This document shows positions 9,227 through 16,848 of a stretch of 34,534 bases of DNA, one piece after another. Each line of letters begins with the position of its first letter. The first letter of the stretch is position 1. Both the position numbers and the translations under genes were made by a program. The DNA comes from RUG626 sp964553775 (GTDB lineage: Bacteria; Bacillota; Clostridia; Oscillospirales; Oscillospiraceae): the NCBI GenBank assembly GCA_964553775.1, contig CAZKLU010000013.1:1-34534 (forward strand), read 5' to 3'. Below the pieces are notes generated by a model. The model did not search any database. It was not told where the DNA came from and saw only the letters and a list, made by a program, of their open reading frames with translations.

Positions 9227-9480
9227 CATTTTATACTCAAAGCTGAAATGTTTTCGGCTTTGAGGTTTTGCGGACTTTTTCACGGGCATTGTACGCGCAT
9301 AAAATCTGAGATGTTTTTCGATGTCAAAGCCGCTCGGAAAAGACCGCTTCACTGTGAAAGCCTCAGATAATAAGTCAAAGCCCAAATATTTTTACTGGCT
9401 TTTATTTATGCCAGTCAGTGCAATTCGCGGCAAGACAGTTTTATTTCGGTAAACGCGGCGCGGTTTCGGACTTGGCAAAT
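9227..9480. repeat. Composite intergenic repeat, copy 1
   Basis: It opens with GCATTTTATACTCAAAGC and closes with GGCGCGGTTTCGGACTTGGC. The closing block can pair with AACCGCGC at 9507-9514. Copy 2 at 9637-9772 has the same modules in the same order but lacks about 120 nt from the middle. Confidence 0.4.
9236..9278 (+). terminator. Probable terminator of secG
   Basis: CTCAAAGCTGAAA (9236-9248) pairs with TTTCGGCTTTGAG (9252-9264) with one G-U pair, followed by GTTTTGCGGACTTTTT. The stem belongs to the same recurrent family as the hairpins behind fumC. Confidence 0.6.
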
Positions 9481-9534
9481 CGACCCCATAAATATTGCCT
9501 AATCTGAACCGCGCATTTACTCTGCGTTCAGTAT

Positions 9535-9557
9535 AAAAGCTTCATAATGAAGCTTTT
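9535..9557. terminator. Symmetrical hairpin, possible bidirectional terminator
   Basis: AAAAGCTTCA (9535-9544) and TGAAGCTTTT (9548-9557) form a perfect 10-bp stem with a 3-nt loop; the stem itself supplies the T run on both strands. It could stop transcripts from secG or from ferritin. Confidence 0.45.
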
Positions 9558-9636
9558 GCGGTTATCCGAATAATAACGTAAAACAGAACATAGCCCACTA
9601 TAATGTTTTCATAACAGAAAACTGACATAGTGGGTT

Positions 9637-9772
9637 GCTTTATACTCGAAACCAAAAGATTTCCAACCTTGCGGTTTTTAGATAATTTGCAGCGGTTTTT
9701 CGCACACAAATTTGAAAATATCTTTATGTTTCTATAACGTGGCGCAGTTTCAGGCTTTGCAAATAATATTCT
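9637..9772. repeat. Composite intergenic repeat, copy 2
   Basis: It opens with GCTTTATACTCGAAACC and closes with GGCGCAGTTTCAGGCTTTGC. The closing block has an inverted partner, CTGAAACTGC, at about 9867-9876, mirroring the inverted partner found next to copy 1. Similarity to copy 1 is about 75-80 percent in the end blocks as judged by eye. Confidence 0.4.
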
Positions 9773-9963
9773 TGCAAGTATAATATGCAAATGGCAAAAG
9801 TTATAGCTTACAAGTATAGAAACCGGAAGTTACCGGTATACTCCGCAGCATAACCTTCTGCCGAGTCTGAAACTGCCTTGAACAGTAAAGCTCTTTGCTC
9901 TTAAATGCGGATAAGATTTATCCAGAGCCGAAATTAATTTCGGTTTTGAGCAAAAATCGGGTT

Positions 9964-10476
9964 TCAGTCCAGTTTCAGCGATGGAGCACTGTATTTTCGA
10001 GTTGTCAATTCGCTGTTAAGCAGATACAGGCTGCGCGGATCATCACCATAGAGCTTCATCTTGGTGATCTGATCCTCGGAGTTCTTCTCCTCTTCACCCT
10101 GCTCCTTGATGAACCAATCCAAAAACTGTGTTGTGCGATAATCGTTGGCAGCAATCGCGGCAGAATATATGTTGTTAATAAGTGAGGTAACATATTTTTC
10201 ATGCGCCAAAGCCACCTGCAACGGATCTATCAGGTCTGTAAAAGTTTTATCAGGCTTGTCAACCGCAGACAAAGAAACCGGCACACTATTGTTGTGAAGA
10301 TAGCGATAGAAAAGCATGGCATGATCCAGCTCTTCCTTGGCTTGAATCTCGTACCAGTTGGCAAATCCGTCCAGACCTTTAGCGTCAAAGTAGTTGGCTA
10401 TGTCCAGATACAGGTAAGCGGAATACATTTCCTTGTTGATTTGATCGTTCAGTAATGTTGAAACCTTTGCGTCCAT
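9964..10476 (-). CDS. ftnA: Ferritin (non-haem, FtnA-type)
   Basis: The 170-aa protein is a bacterial ferritin, a 24-subunit cage that oxidises Fe(II) and stores it as ferric mineral. All six ferroxidase ligands of E. coli FtnA are present one position earlier: Glu16, Glu49, His52, Glu93, Gln126 and Glu129. There is no haem-binding Met of bacterioferritin. I choose the ATG at 10476, because the in-frame ATG at 10491 forms part of the ribosome binding site GGAGGATGATATT. It is monocistronic with its own promoter at 10533-10561. No clear Fur or PerR box is visible. Confidence 0.94.
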   Translation of the reverse strand: MDAKVSTLLNDQINKEMYSAYLYLDIANYFDAKGLDGFANWYEIQAKEELDHAMLFYRYLHNNSVPVSLSAVDKPDKTFTDLIDPLQVALAHEKYVTSLINNIYSAAIAANDYRTTQFLDWFIKEQGEEEKNSEDQITKMKLYGDDPRSLYLLNSELTTRKYSAPSLKLD

Positions 10477-10532
10477 AATATCATCCTCCATTTTTCACAT
10501 TTGTGATATTAAGTAACTTTAACCAATACACT

Positions 10533-10561
10533 ATTATATTGCAATCTCTTTTAAAATGCAA
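10533..10561 (-). promoter_or_regulatory. Promoter of ferritin gene
   Basis: On the minus strand TTGCAT (10561-10556), 17-nt spacer, TATAAT (10538-10533). It is about 57 nt upstream of the start codon at 10476. Confidence 0.75.
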
Positions 10562-10606
10562 GTACCTTTGCTGATTTGCTATTAAAAATTCACAAAATAC
10601 ATTAAA

Positions 10607-10636
10607 AAGCACAAAAAGATCCGTGCTTATAAAATC
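10607..10636. repeat. AAGCAC-GATCC-TTATAAAA element, copy X
   Basis: The pattern AAGCAC, 5 nt, GATCCG, 3 nt, TTATAAAA recurs at 26621-26652 and 31516-31545 with nearly constant spacing. The AAGCAC here can also pair with GTGCTT inside the element. Confidence 0.4.
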
Positions 10637-10746
10637 AAATTCGGCATATTATGACTTCAGCACGGTGCATTGCCTAATATGGAACGGTACGGTCAGTACA
10701 TTGAGCTTTTATTTGAAGCAGTGAATGGCTTCGGCTTTTAATTATA

Positions 10747-10800
10747 AGTAAACGTCAGCAATAATTACCGTTTACTATAAAACAGTAATTCGCCATTTTA
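10747..10800. repeat. AGTARACG hairpin element, copy 1
   Basis: AGTAAACG (10747-10754) pairs with CGTTTACT (10769-10776). The 54-nt block aligns without gaps to 30201-30254 at 39 of 54 positions, with most differences being transitions. Confidence 0.45.
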
Positions 10801-10996
10801 CTTCCGGCTTACGGTAAAACCGCTAAATTCGATATATTAAGAGGAATTTCTGATTTTCTTTGAATATAGAGCATACTGTCATATTTACAAAGCCGCCGGT
10901 TTCAAAGGCATATGCAATTATTCGTTAAATAGAAATTGTTTCTTAATTATTACTTGAATATTCTCAAGGCACTCAAATGACACTCTCCAAAAACAT

Positions 10997-11025
10997 TTGA
11001 CATATCCGCATTATTGTGGTAGAAT
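10997..11025 (+). promoter_or_regulatory. Promoter of adhE
   Basis: A consensus TTGACA (10997-11002), 17-nt spacer and TAGAAT (11020-11025), 37 nt before the TTG start. No clear Rex operator (TTGTTAA-N-TTAACAA type) overlaps it. Confidence 0.75.
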
Positions 11026-11062
11026 ATCCATTGTTAGAGCAAAGTTTTAGAGGTGATATTTT

Positions 11063-13681
11063 TTGGAAACAAACAACATAAGACAAATAGTGGATAATGT
11101 CGAAAGTCTCGAAAGCACCATTACCAGTGTGCGTAAGGCTCAGGAAACTTTCTCCCACTACACACAGGAACAGGTTGATAAAATTTTCCTCGCCGCTGCG
11201 ACAGCAGCCAATCAGATGAGGATACCGCTTGCGAAGATGGCTGTAGAGGAAACGGGCATGGGCGTTGTGGAGGATAAAGTTATCAAAAACCACTTTGCGT
11301 CAGAGTACATCTACAATGCCTACAGAAATACAAAAACGTGCGGAATAATAGAAGAGGATGTTGCGGGAGGTATGATGAAACTCGCGGAGCCTATAGGTCT
11401 TGTCGCGGCTGTAATACCAACGACCAACCCAACTTCAACAGCGATATTCAAAACCCTTCTCTGCCTTAAAACGCGCAACGGCATAATCATCAGCCCTCAC
11501 CCGCGCGCCAGGAAATGCACCGTTGAGGCAGCTCGTGTCGTACTCGATGCCGCTATAAAAGCTGGCGCACCCAAGGGAATTATTGACTGGATTGATGTAC
11601 CGAGTCTCGATATGACTAACCTTCTTATGCGTGAAGCGGACATCATACTTGCCACAGGCGGTCCCGGCATGGTACGCTCCGCGTATTCAAGCGGTAAACC
11701 GGCTGTAGGTGTAGGCGCGGGCAATACTCCTGCAATTATCGATGATACCGCGAATATTACGCTTGCCGTAAACTCAATCATTCATTCAAAAACATTTGAC
11801 AACGGAATGATTTGCGCGTCTGAACAGTCCGCAATAGTAGTTGATAAGGTGTACGACGATGTTAAGCGTGAATTTGCGTCAAGGGGCTGCTATTTCCTTA
11901 ACGATGATGAGAAGGACAAGGTACGCAGGACGATAATTATCAACGGCGCGGTAAACGCAAAAATCGTTGGTCAGTCCGCGTATAAAATCGCGCAGCTCTC
12001 AGGCGTAACTGTTCCCGAGAGTACAAAGATACTGATTGGAGAGGTTGAGTCCGTCGATATAACTGAGGAGTTTGCACACGAGAAGCTCTCACCTGTACTT
12101 GCGATGTACAGAGCGGATAGTATAGATGACGCTTTTTCCAAAGCGGAACAGCTTATCGCTGATGGCGGCTACGGACACACATCGTCAATCTACCTCAACG
12201 AGGCAACCGAGGGCAAAAAGATAGCTGAATTTGCTGAACGTATGAAAACCTGCCGTATTCTTGTCAATACTCCGTCATCACATGGCGGCATAGGCGATCT
12301 ATATAACTTCCGTCTCACTCCGTCACTGACGCTGGGCTGCGGCTCATGGGGCGGCAACTCCGTATCGGAGAATGTCGGTGTGAAGCACCTTCTCAATATT
12401 AAAACTGTTGCTATGAGGAGAGAGAATATGTTGTGGTTCCGTGCGCCGGAAAAAGTGTATTTGAAGAAGGGGTGTCTCGCAACGGCACTTGACGAACTTG
12501 GCAATGTTATGCACAAAAAACGGGCGTTTGTTGTGACAGACAGCTTCCTCTATACAAACGGCTTTACAAAGCCGATAACCGACAAACTCGATTCACTTCA
12601 CATTGAACACGCCGTATTCTCAGATGTGGCTCCCGACCCGACACTTGCCTGCGCCATGGAGGGCGCGAAGCAAATGACATCATTCAAGCCCGATGTCATA
12701 ATAGCAATCGGCGGCGGTTCCGCTATGGACGCGGCGAAAATTATGTGGGTCCTGTATGAGCACCCCGATGTCGATTTTCAGGATATGGCGATGCGTTTTG
12801 TCGATATACGCAAAAGAATATACACGTTCCCAAAAATGGGTGAAAAAGCATATTTCATAGCAATACCCACATCAGCGGGAACCGGCTCAGAGGTAACTCC
12901 ATTCGCCGTCATAACGGACGAGAAGACAGGAATCAAGTATCCTCTCGCCGATTACGAACTTCTTCCTAAGATGGCGATTGTAGATGTTGATATGCACATG
13001 ACAGCACCGAAGGGGCTGACAGCTGCATCAGGAATAGATGCTGTCTCCCACGCTCTTGAGGCGTATGCGTCAATGATGGCAACAGATTACACAGATAGCC
13101 TTGCGCTTCAGGCATTGAAGATAATCTTTGAGTATCTTCCGAGAGCCTATGAAAACGGAAACGACGTTGAGGCGCGTGAGAAAATGGCTAATGCCGCAAC
13201 GATGGCTGGCATGGCATTCGCGAACGCTTTCCTCGGTGTCTGCCACTCAATGGCGCACAAGTTAGGCGCGTTCCACCATATAGCGCACGGAGTCGCAAAC
13301 GCTCTCATGCTCAATGAGGTTCTGAGATTTAACGCCGCTGAGGTTCCACCAAAGATGGGTACATTCCCGCAGTACAGCTACCCGCACACATTGCGGCGTT
13401 ACGCTGAAGTTGCTGAGACGCTTGGACTTCCGGGTACTACCGATGAAGAAAAGCTCGACAGTCTCTGCGCCGCGATTGATGACTTAAAAGATAAAATAGG
13501 TATTAAGAAGACAATACGCGATTATGTGCCGGACGAGCAGGATTTTCTTGCGCGTCTCGATGATATGACGGAGCAGGCGTTTGATGATCAGTGTACCGGT
13601 GCAAACCCGCGCTATCCGCTCATGAGCGAAATTAAAAGAATGTATCTCAATGCCTATTATGGCGTACACGAAAATGTTTAA
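11063..13681 (+). CDS. adhE: Bifunctional aldehyde-alcohol dehydrogenase
   Basis: The 872-aa enzyme reduces acetyl-CoA to acetaldehyde and then to ethanol, reoxidising two NADH in fermentation; such proteins assemble into spirosome filaments. The N-terminal aldehyde dehydrogenase half (about 1-440) has the catalytic Cys251 in FDNGMICASEQSA. The C-terminal iron-dependent alcohol dehydrogenase half has GGGSAMDAAK and the iron ligands in GIDAVSHALEAY and GVCHSMAHKLGAFHHIAHG. It starts at TTG 11063, 7-8 nt after AGAGGTG; no nearby ATG competes. A kinase-like gene follows 15 nt downstream, apparently in the same transcript. Confidence 0.96.
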   Translation: METNNIRQIVDNVESLESTITSVRKAQETFSHYTQEQVDKIFLAAATAANQMRIPLAKMAVEETGMGVVEDKVIKNHFASEYIYNAYRNTKTCGIIEEDVAGGMMKLAEPIGLVAAVIPTTNPTSTAIFKTLLCLKTRNGIIISPHPRARKCTVEAARVVLDAAIKAGAPKGIIDWIDVPSLDMTNLLMREADIILATGGPGMVRSAYSSGKPAVGVGAGNTPAIIDDTANITLAVNSIIHSKTFDNGMICASEQSAIVVDKVYDDVKREFASRGCYFLNDDEKDKVRRTIIINGAVNAKIVGQSAYKIAQLSGVTVPESTKILIGEVESVDITEEFAHEKLSPVLAMYRADSIDDAFSKAEQLIADGGYGHTSSIYLNEATEGKKIAEFAERMKTCRILVNTPSSHGGIGDLYNFRLTPSLTLGCGSWGGNSVSENVGVKHLLNIKTVAMRRENMLWFRAPEKVYLKKGCLATALDELGNVMHKKRAFVVTDSFLYTNGFTKPITDKLDSLHIEHAVFSDVAPDPTLACAMEGAKQMTSFKPDVIIAIGGGSAMDAAKIMWVLYEHPDVDFQDMAMRFVDIRKRIYTFPKMGEKAYFIAIPTSAGTGSEVTPFAVITDEKTGIKYPLADYELLPKMAIVDVDMHMTAPKGLTAASGIDAVSHALEAYASMMATDYTDSLALQALKIIFEYLPRAYENGNDVEAREKMANAATMAGMAFANAFLGVCHSMAHKLGAFHHIAHGVANALMLNEVLRFNAAEVPPKMGTFPQYSYPHTLRRYAEVAETLGLPGTTDEEKLDSLCAAIDDLKDKIGIKKTIRDYVPDEQDFLARLDDMTEQAFDDQCTGANPRYPLMSEIKRMYLNAYYGVHENV

Positions 13682-13696
13682 TTACGGAGGTGCAGC

Positions 13697-14449
13697 ATGA
13701 ACCTTGATAATGTTATAGCTGTAAGAACGAATAAGGTGGTATGCCGCGATGGAGACAAGTCCATTAAAGTGTTTGCCAAGGGGTATCCAAAGTCCGATAT
13801 TTTGAACGAGGCTCTTAATCTGGCGCGAGTTGAGGAGACGGGACTCCCCGTTCCGAAGCTCTTGGAGGTGACAACCACAGATGACGGCAGATGGGCTATA
13901 GTCAGCGAGTATATAGACGGCATATCGATGGATAAGCTCATAGAGCGGGAACCAGATAAAAAGGATGAATACCTCGACAGATTCGTTGATATACAGCTCT
14001 CAATTCACAACGCGAGAGCACCGCTTCTCAATCGTCTCAAGGATAAGATGAATCGCAAAATATCACAAGCGGATCTTGACGCGACAACACGCTATGAGCT
14101 GCACACTCGTCTCGCGTCGTTGCCGGAACACAACAAGGTCTGTCACGGCGATTACAACTTCTCAAATGTTATAATAAGAGATGACGGGGAACCATTTATA
14201 CTTGACTGGGCGCACGCAACACAGGGCAACGCCTCAGCTGATGTCGCGAGAACTTATCTTCTATTCGCACTTGCTGATGATTTAGAAACAGGGAATAAGT
14301 ACTTGAACCTGTTCTGCAAGAAAAGCGATACGGCAAGACAGTATGTACAGAAGTGGCTGCCGATAGTTGCCGCATCGCAGTCGGTCAAATCCAAACCGGA
14401 GGAACGCGATTTCCTGCTTAAATGGGCGGACGTTGTTGAGTACGAATAA
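13697..14449 (+). CDS. APH/choline-kinase-fold phosphotransferase
   Basis: The 250-aa protein belongs to the aminoglycoside phosphotransferase (APH) superfamily. Visible features are the ATP-anchoring lysine in SIKVF (Lys24), the hinge-like segment EYIDGISMDKLI (71-82), the catalytic loop CHGDYNFSNV (His150, Asp152, Asn157) and the metal-binding Asp170 in ILDWAHATQG. The substrate is not predictable; aminoglycosides, sugars, thiamine and peptides are all used within the fold. It starts at an ATG with TACGGAGGTG upstream and lies 15 nt behind adhE, so co-transcription is likely. The location suggests a metabolic rather than a resistance role. Confidence 0.8.
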   Translation: MNLDNVIAVRTNKVVCRDGDKSIKVFAKGYPKSDILNEALNLARVEETGLPVPKLLEVTTTDDGRWAIVSEYIDGISMDKLIEREPDKKDEYLDRFVDIQLSIHNARAPLLNRLKDKMNRKISQADLDATTRYELHTRLASLPEHNKVCHGDYNFSNVIIRDDGEPFILDWAHATQGNASADVARTYLLFALADDLETGNKYLNLFCKKSDTARQYVQKWLPIVAASQSVKSKPEERDFLLKWADVVEYE

Positions 14450-14468
14450 GATAATTTTATGGGATTTA

Positions 14469-14494
14469 GCGGCAGATGTTACGGTGTCTGCCGC
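14469..14494 (+). terminator. Hairpin after the kinase gene, weak terminator
   Basis: GCGGCAGA (14469-14476) pairs perfectly with TCTGCCGC (14487-14494), but only ACCCGAATTTTG follows, so termination would be partial. A second hairpin, CGCCGT/ACGGCG (14514-14527), comes next. Together they could separate adhE-kinase from greA-lysS or process a read-through message. Confidence 0.4.
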
Positions 14495-14565
14495 ACCCGA
14501 ATTTTGAAAGGAACGCCGTTGACGGCGAAAACTGATTATTAAATCTATCACAAGGAGTGTTTATA

Positions 14566-15048
14566 ATGGCGGAATCGAATCGTTACAGAATGAGTGCCAA
14601 GAGACTCGATGAACTTAAAGAAGAGCTTCACTATCTGCAAACTGTACGCGAAAAAGAGGTCGCGGAGCAGATAAAGGAAGCGCGTTCTTTCGGAGATCTG
14701 TCTGAGAACAGTGAGTACGATGAGGCAAAAACAGAGCAGGGCAAACTGTACTCGAAAATTGCTGAGTATCAGGATCTTATAGAACACGCGGAGATTATTG
14801 CGGAAAGCGAGGATTTAGGGAAAGTTGGTATTGGCAGCGTTGTCACAGTGCGTGATGTAAGCTCCGGCAGCACACTTACCTACAAACTCGTTGGCAGTCA
14901 GGAGGCAAATCCGATGGGCGGTCTCATTTCTGACGATTCCCCATTTGGACGCGGCGTGTTCGGACATGGCGAGGGAGATATAGTTGAAGTCGATGCTCCC
15001 GCCGGTGTCTTCAAGTATGAAATATTATCTATAGAGAAGCAAAGTTAG
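14566..15048 (+). CDS. greA: Transcription elongation factor GreA
   Basis: The 160-aa protein stimulates cleavage of backtracked RNA by RNA polymerase. The N-terminal antiparallel coiled coil carries the acidic tip and the family signature around EARSFGDLSENSEYDEAK, and the C-terminal half is the FKBP-like domain ending in GVFKYEILSI. The ATG at 14566 is 8 nt after AAGGAG; the in-frame GTG at 14557 overlaps that site. It is 10 nt upstream of lysS, the usual greA-lysS arrangement of Firmicutes. Confidence 0.95.
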   Translation: MAESNRYRMSAKRLDELKEELHYLQTVREKEVAEQIKEARSFGDLSENSEYDEAKTEQGKLYSKIAEYQDLIEHAEIIAESEDLGKVGIGSVVTVRDVSSGSTLTYKLVGSQEANPMGGLISDDSPFGRGVFGHGEGDIVEVDAPAGVFKYEILSIEKQS

Positions 15049-15058
15049 GAGTACAACA

Positions 15059-16546
15059 ATGGCAGGAGAAAATAACACTGAGGAGCTTTCAGATATATTA
15101 AAGTCACGCCGCGATAAGCTCTCTTCTCTCAAGGAAGACGGCAGAGATCCATACCGGATTACACACTTTGCGCGCACGGCATATTCACAGGAAATAAAGA
15201 ATAATTTTGAGAATTTCGATGGCAAGACGGTTTCTGTGTGCGGGCGCGTTATGGCAAAGCGTGGTATGGGCAAAGCGATATTTGCCGATATTGAGGATGA
15301 CAGGGGCAGAATACAGATTTATATCCGTAAAGACAGCGTATCGGAAGATGAGTTTGCTGACTTCCGCAAGGTCGATATAGGTGACATTGTTGGCTGCGGC
15401 GGGTATGTTTTCAAAACAAAGATGGGTGAAATTTCTGTACACTGTGAATCCGCTGTACTGCTCTCAAAATCCCTGCGTCCGCTCCCTGAAAAGTTTCACG
15501 GACTTACAGACAAAGAGACACGCTACCGTCAGCGTTACCTTGATTTGATGACAAATCCTGACGTCAAGAGAACATTTATTATAAGAGCAAAGTTCATACA
15601 ATATATGCGTAAGTTTCTTGACGCTCGCGGATACGTTGAGGTTGAGACGCCAATACTGAACACTCTTGCTGGCGGCGCGGCAGCAAGACCATTTATCACG
15701 CACCACAACGCGCTTGATATAGATATGTATATGCGTATCGCGGAGGAGCTGCACTTAAAGCGTCTTGTTGTCGGCGGCATGGAGCGTGTGTACGAAATTG
15801 GGCGGTGTTTCAGAAACGAGGGCATGGATGTGAAGCACAACCCTGAGTATACAAGCATTGAGCTTTACGAGGCATACACTGATATGTACGGCATGATGGA
15901 GATTGCGGAAGGTATACTGAGCGGCGCGGCGAATGAGATTCTTGGAACATACAAGGTTACATGGTGCGGTGAAACTATTGACCTCACCCCAAGCTGGCGC
16001 AGACTCACGATGGCTGATGCCGTCAAGGAGTATGAGGGAATTGATTTTAACTCAATAACAGACGATGATGCGGCTGTTGCGGCGGCGAAGGGTGCCGGCG
16101 TGGAGCTTGCGGAGACTGCTGACAAAACATGGGGCAACGCACTTTACGCAGTGTTCGATAAAAAAGTTGAGGAAAAACTGATACAACCTACTTTTATAAC
16201 CGGTTATCCGGTAGAGGTATCACCGCTTGCAAAAAGAAACAGTGAAGACCCGCGTCTTACGGAAAGATTTGAGCTTTTTGTCTGCCGCAGTGAGCTTGCG
16301 AACGCATTTTCAGAGCTTAACGACCCGATAGACCAGAGACAGCGTTTTGAGGATCAGGCGAGGCTTCGAGCTAAAGGCGATGATGAGACTGAAATGCTTG
16401 ATGAGGACTTTCTGACGGCGATCGAGTACGGGCTTCCGCCTACGGGCGGAATGGGTCTCGGTGTTGACCGCTGTGTTATGCTGCTGACGGGTAGCGACTC
16501 CATTCGGGATGTGATACTTTTCCCGACGATGAAGCCAGTGGACTGA
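15059..16546 (+). CDS. lysS: Lysyl-tRNA synthetase, class II
   Basis: The 495-aa enzyme charges tRNA-Lys in the cytoplasm. The N-terminal OB-fold anticodon-binding domain (about 50-150) includes VCGRVMAKRGMGKAIFAD. The class II catalytic core has motif 2 in FRNEGMDVKHNPEYTSIE and motif 3 in GLPPTGGMGLGVDR near the C-terminus. It starts at ATG 15059 after TTAGGAG. It is coupled to greA and closed by a strong terminator at 16585-16635. No T-box leader precedes the pair. Confidence 0.96.
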   Translation: MAGENNTEELSDILKSRRDKLSSLKEDGRDPYRITHFARTAYSQEIKNNFENFDGKTVSVCGRVMAKRGMGKAIFADIEDDRGRIQIYIRKDSVSEDEFADFRKVDIGDIVGCGGYVFKTKMGEISVHCESAVLLSKSLRPLPEKFHGLTDKETRYRQRYLDLMTNPDVKRTFIIRAKFIQYMRKFLDARGYVEVETPILNTLAGGAAARPFITHHNALDIDMYMRIAEELHLKRLVVGGMERVYEIGRCFRNEGMDVKHNPEYTSIELYEAYTDMYGMMEIAEGILSGAANEILGTYKVTWCGETIDLTPSWRRLTMADAVKEYEGIDFNSITDDDAAVAAAKGAGVELAETADKTWGNALYAVFDKKVEEKLIQPTFITGYPVEVSPLAKRNSEDPRLTERFELFVCRSELANAFSELNDPIDQRQRFEDQARLRAKGDDETEMLDEDFLTAIEYGLPPTGGMGLGVDRCVMLLTGSDSIRDVILFPTMKPVD

Positions 16547-16848
16547 CGGAACCTTGAGTAAACCTATTATATCGCCAAATACGTTTCGGGAAGGATAGCT
16601 GCTGCCAACCTTCCCGAATTTTATATTCTTTTTTCAAAAAGCGGTTCAGAAACCGCAAACAATTAACTTATACATACAAAAATTAAAAATGTAAACTTCT
16701 GCAAACCCCTGAGCATTTCATTTTACGTTTTTTATTGTCCCATAGCTTTGCAATTCCGTCATGCTCCGATCGGGATTGACCACAGTGCTTTGAAAGGGCT
16801 ATTTTCCCATTAGAATCACAACGATTTTGGATAAACTTTTATACACAC
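16547..16848. other. lysS / anti-sigma convergent spacer
   Basis: A 302-nt stretch holding the lysS terminator, the small GCGGTT/AACCGC hairpin and a CCGATCGG palindrome near 16768. No gene is supported, and no terminator with a T run on the minus strand was found for the sigma operon. Confidence 0.55.
16585..16635 (+). terminator. Intrinsic terminator of greA-lysS
   Basis: TTCGGGAAGG (16585-16594) pairs with CCTTCCCGAA (16609-16618), followed by TTTTATATTCTTTTTTC. A second small hairpin, GCGGTT/AACCGC (16641-16656), follows. Confidence 0.82.

Larger units (their letters stand above)
9185..9963. other. secG-ferritin spacer, hairpin-rich repeat region
   Basis: This 779-nt stretch between converging genes has no credible ORF. 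By eye it holds hairpins at 9236-9264, 9394-9415 (ACTGGC/GCCAGT), 9535-9557 (AAAAGCTTCA/TGAAGCTTTT), 9594-9634 (CCCACTAT/ATAGTGGG enclosing GTTTTC/GAAAAC) and a 16-bp palindrome CCGAAATTAATTTCGG (9928-9943). Two diverged copies of a composite unit are recognisable at 9227-9480 and 9637-9772. Confidence 0.65.
10477..11062. other. Ferritin-adhE divergent spacer
   Basis: This 586-nt stretch contains the ferritin and adhE promoters at its two ends. Between them are an AAGCAC/GTGCTT hairpin (10607-10612/10623-10628) with a competing partner AGCACGG near 10659, a 21-codon open stretch at 10679-10741 without a ribosome binding site, and the hairpin repeat at 10747-10800. No intact gene is supported. 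Confidence 0.6.

Noticed and set aside
10900..11062. Rex operator upstream of adhE
   Set aside because: A/T-rich half-site-like strings occur, but no TTGTTAA-type dyad with proper spacing overlaps the promoter.
13697..14449. Aminoglycoside resistance gene
   Set aside because: Only the general APH fold is shared; it sits in an apparent operon with adhE and has normal local codon use and no mobile-element context.
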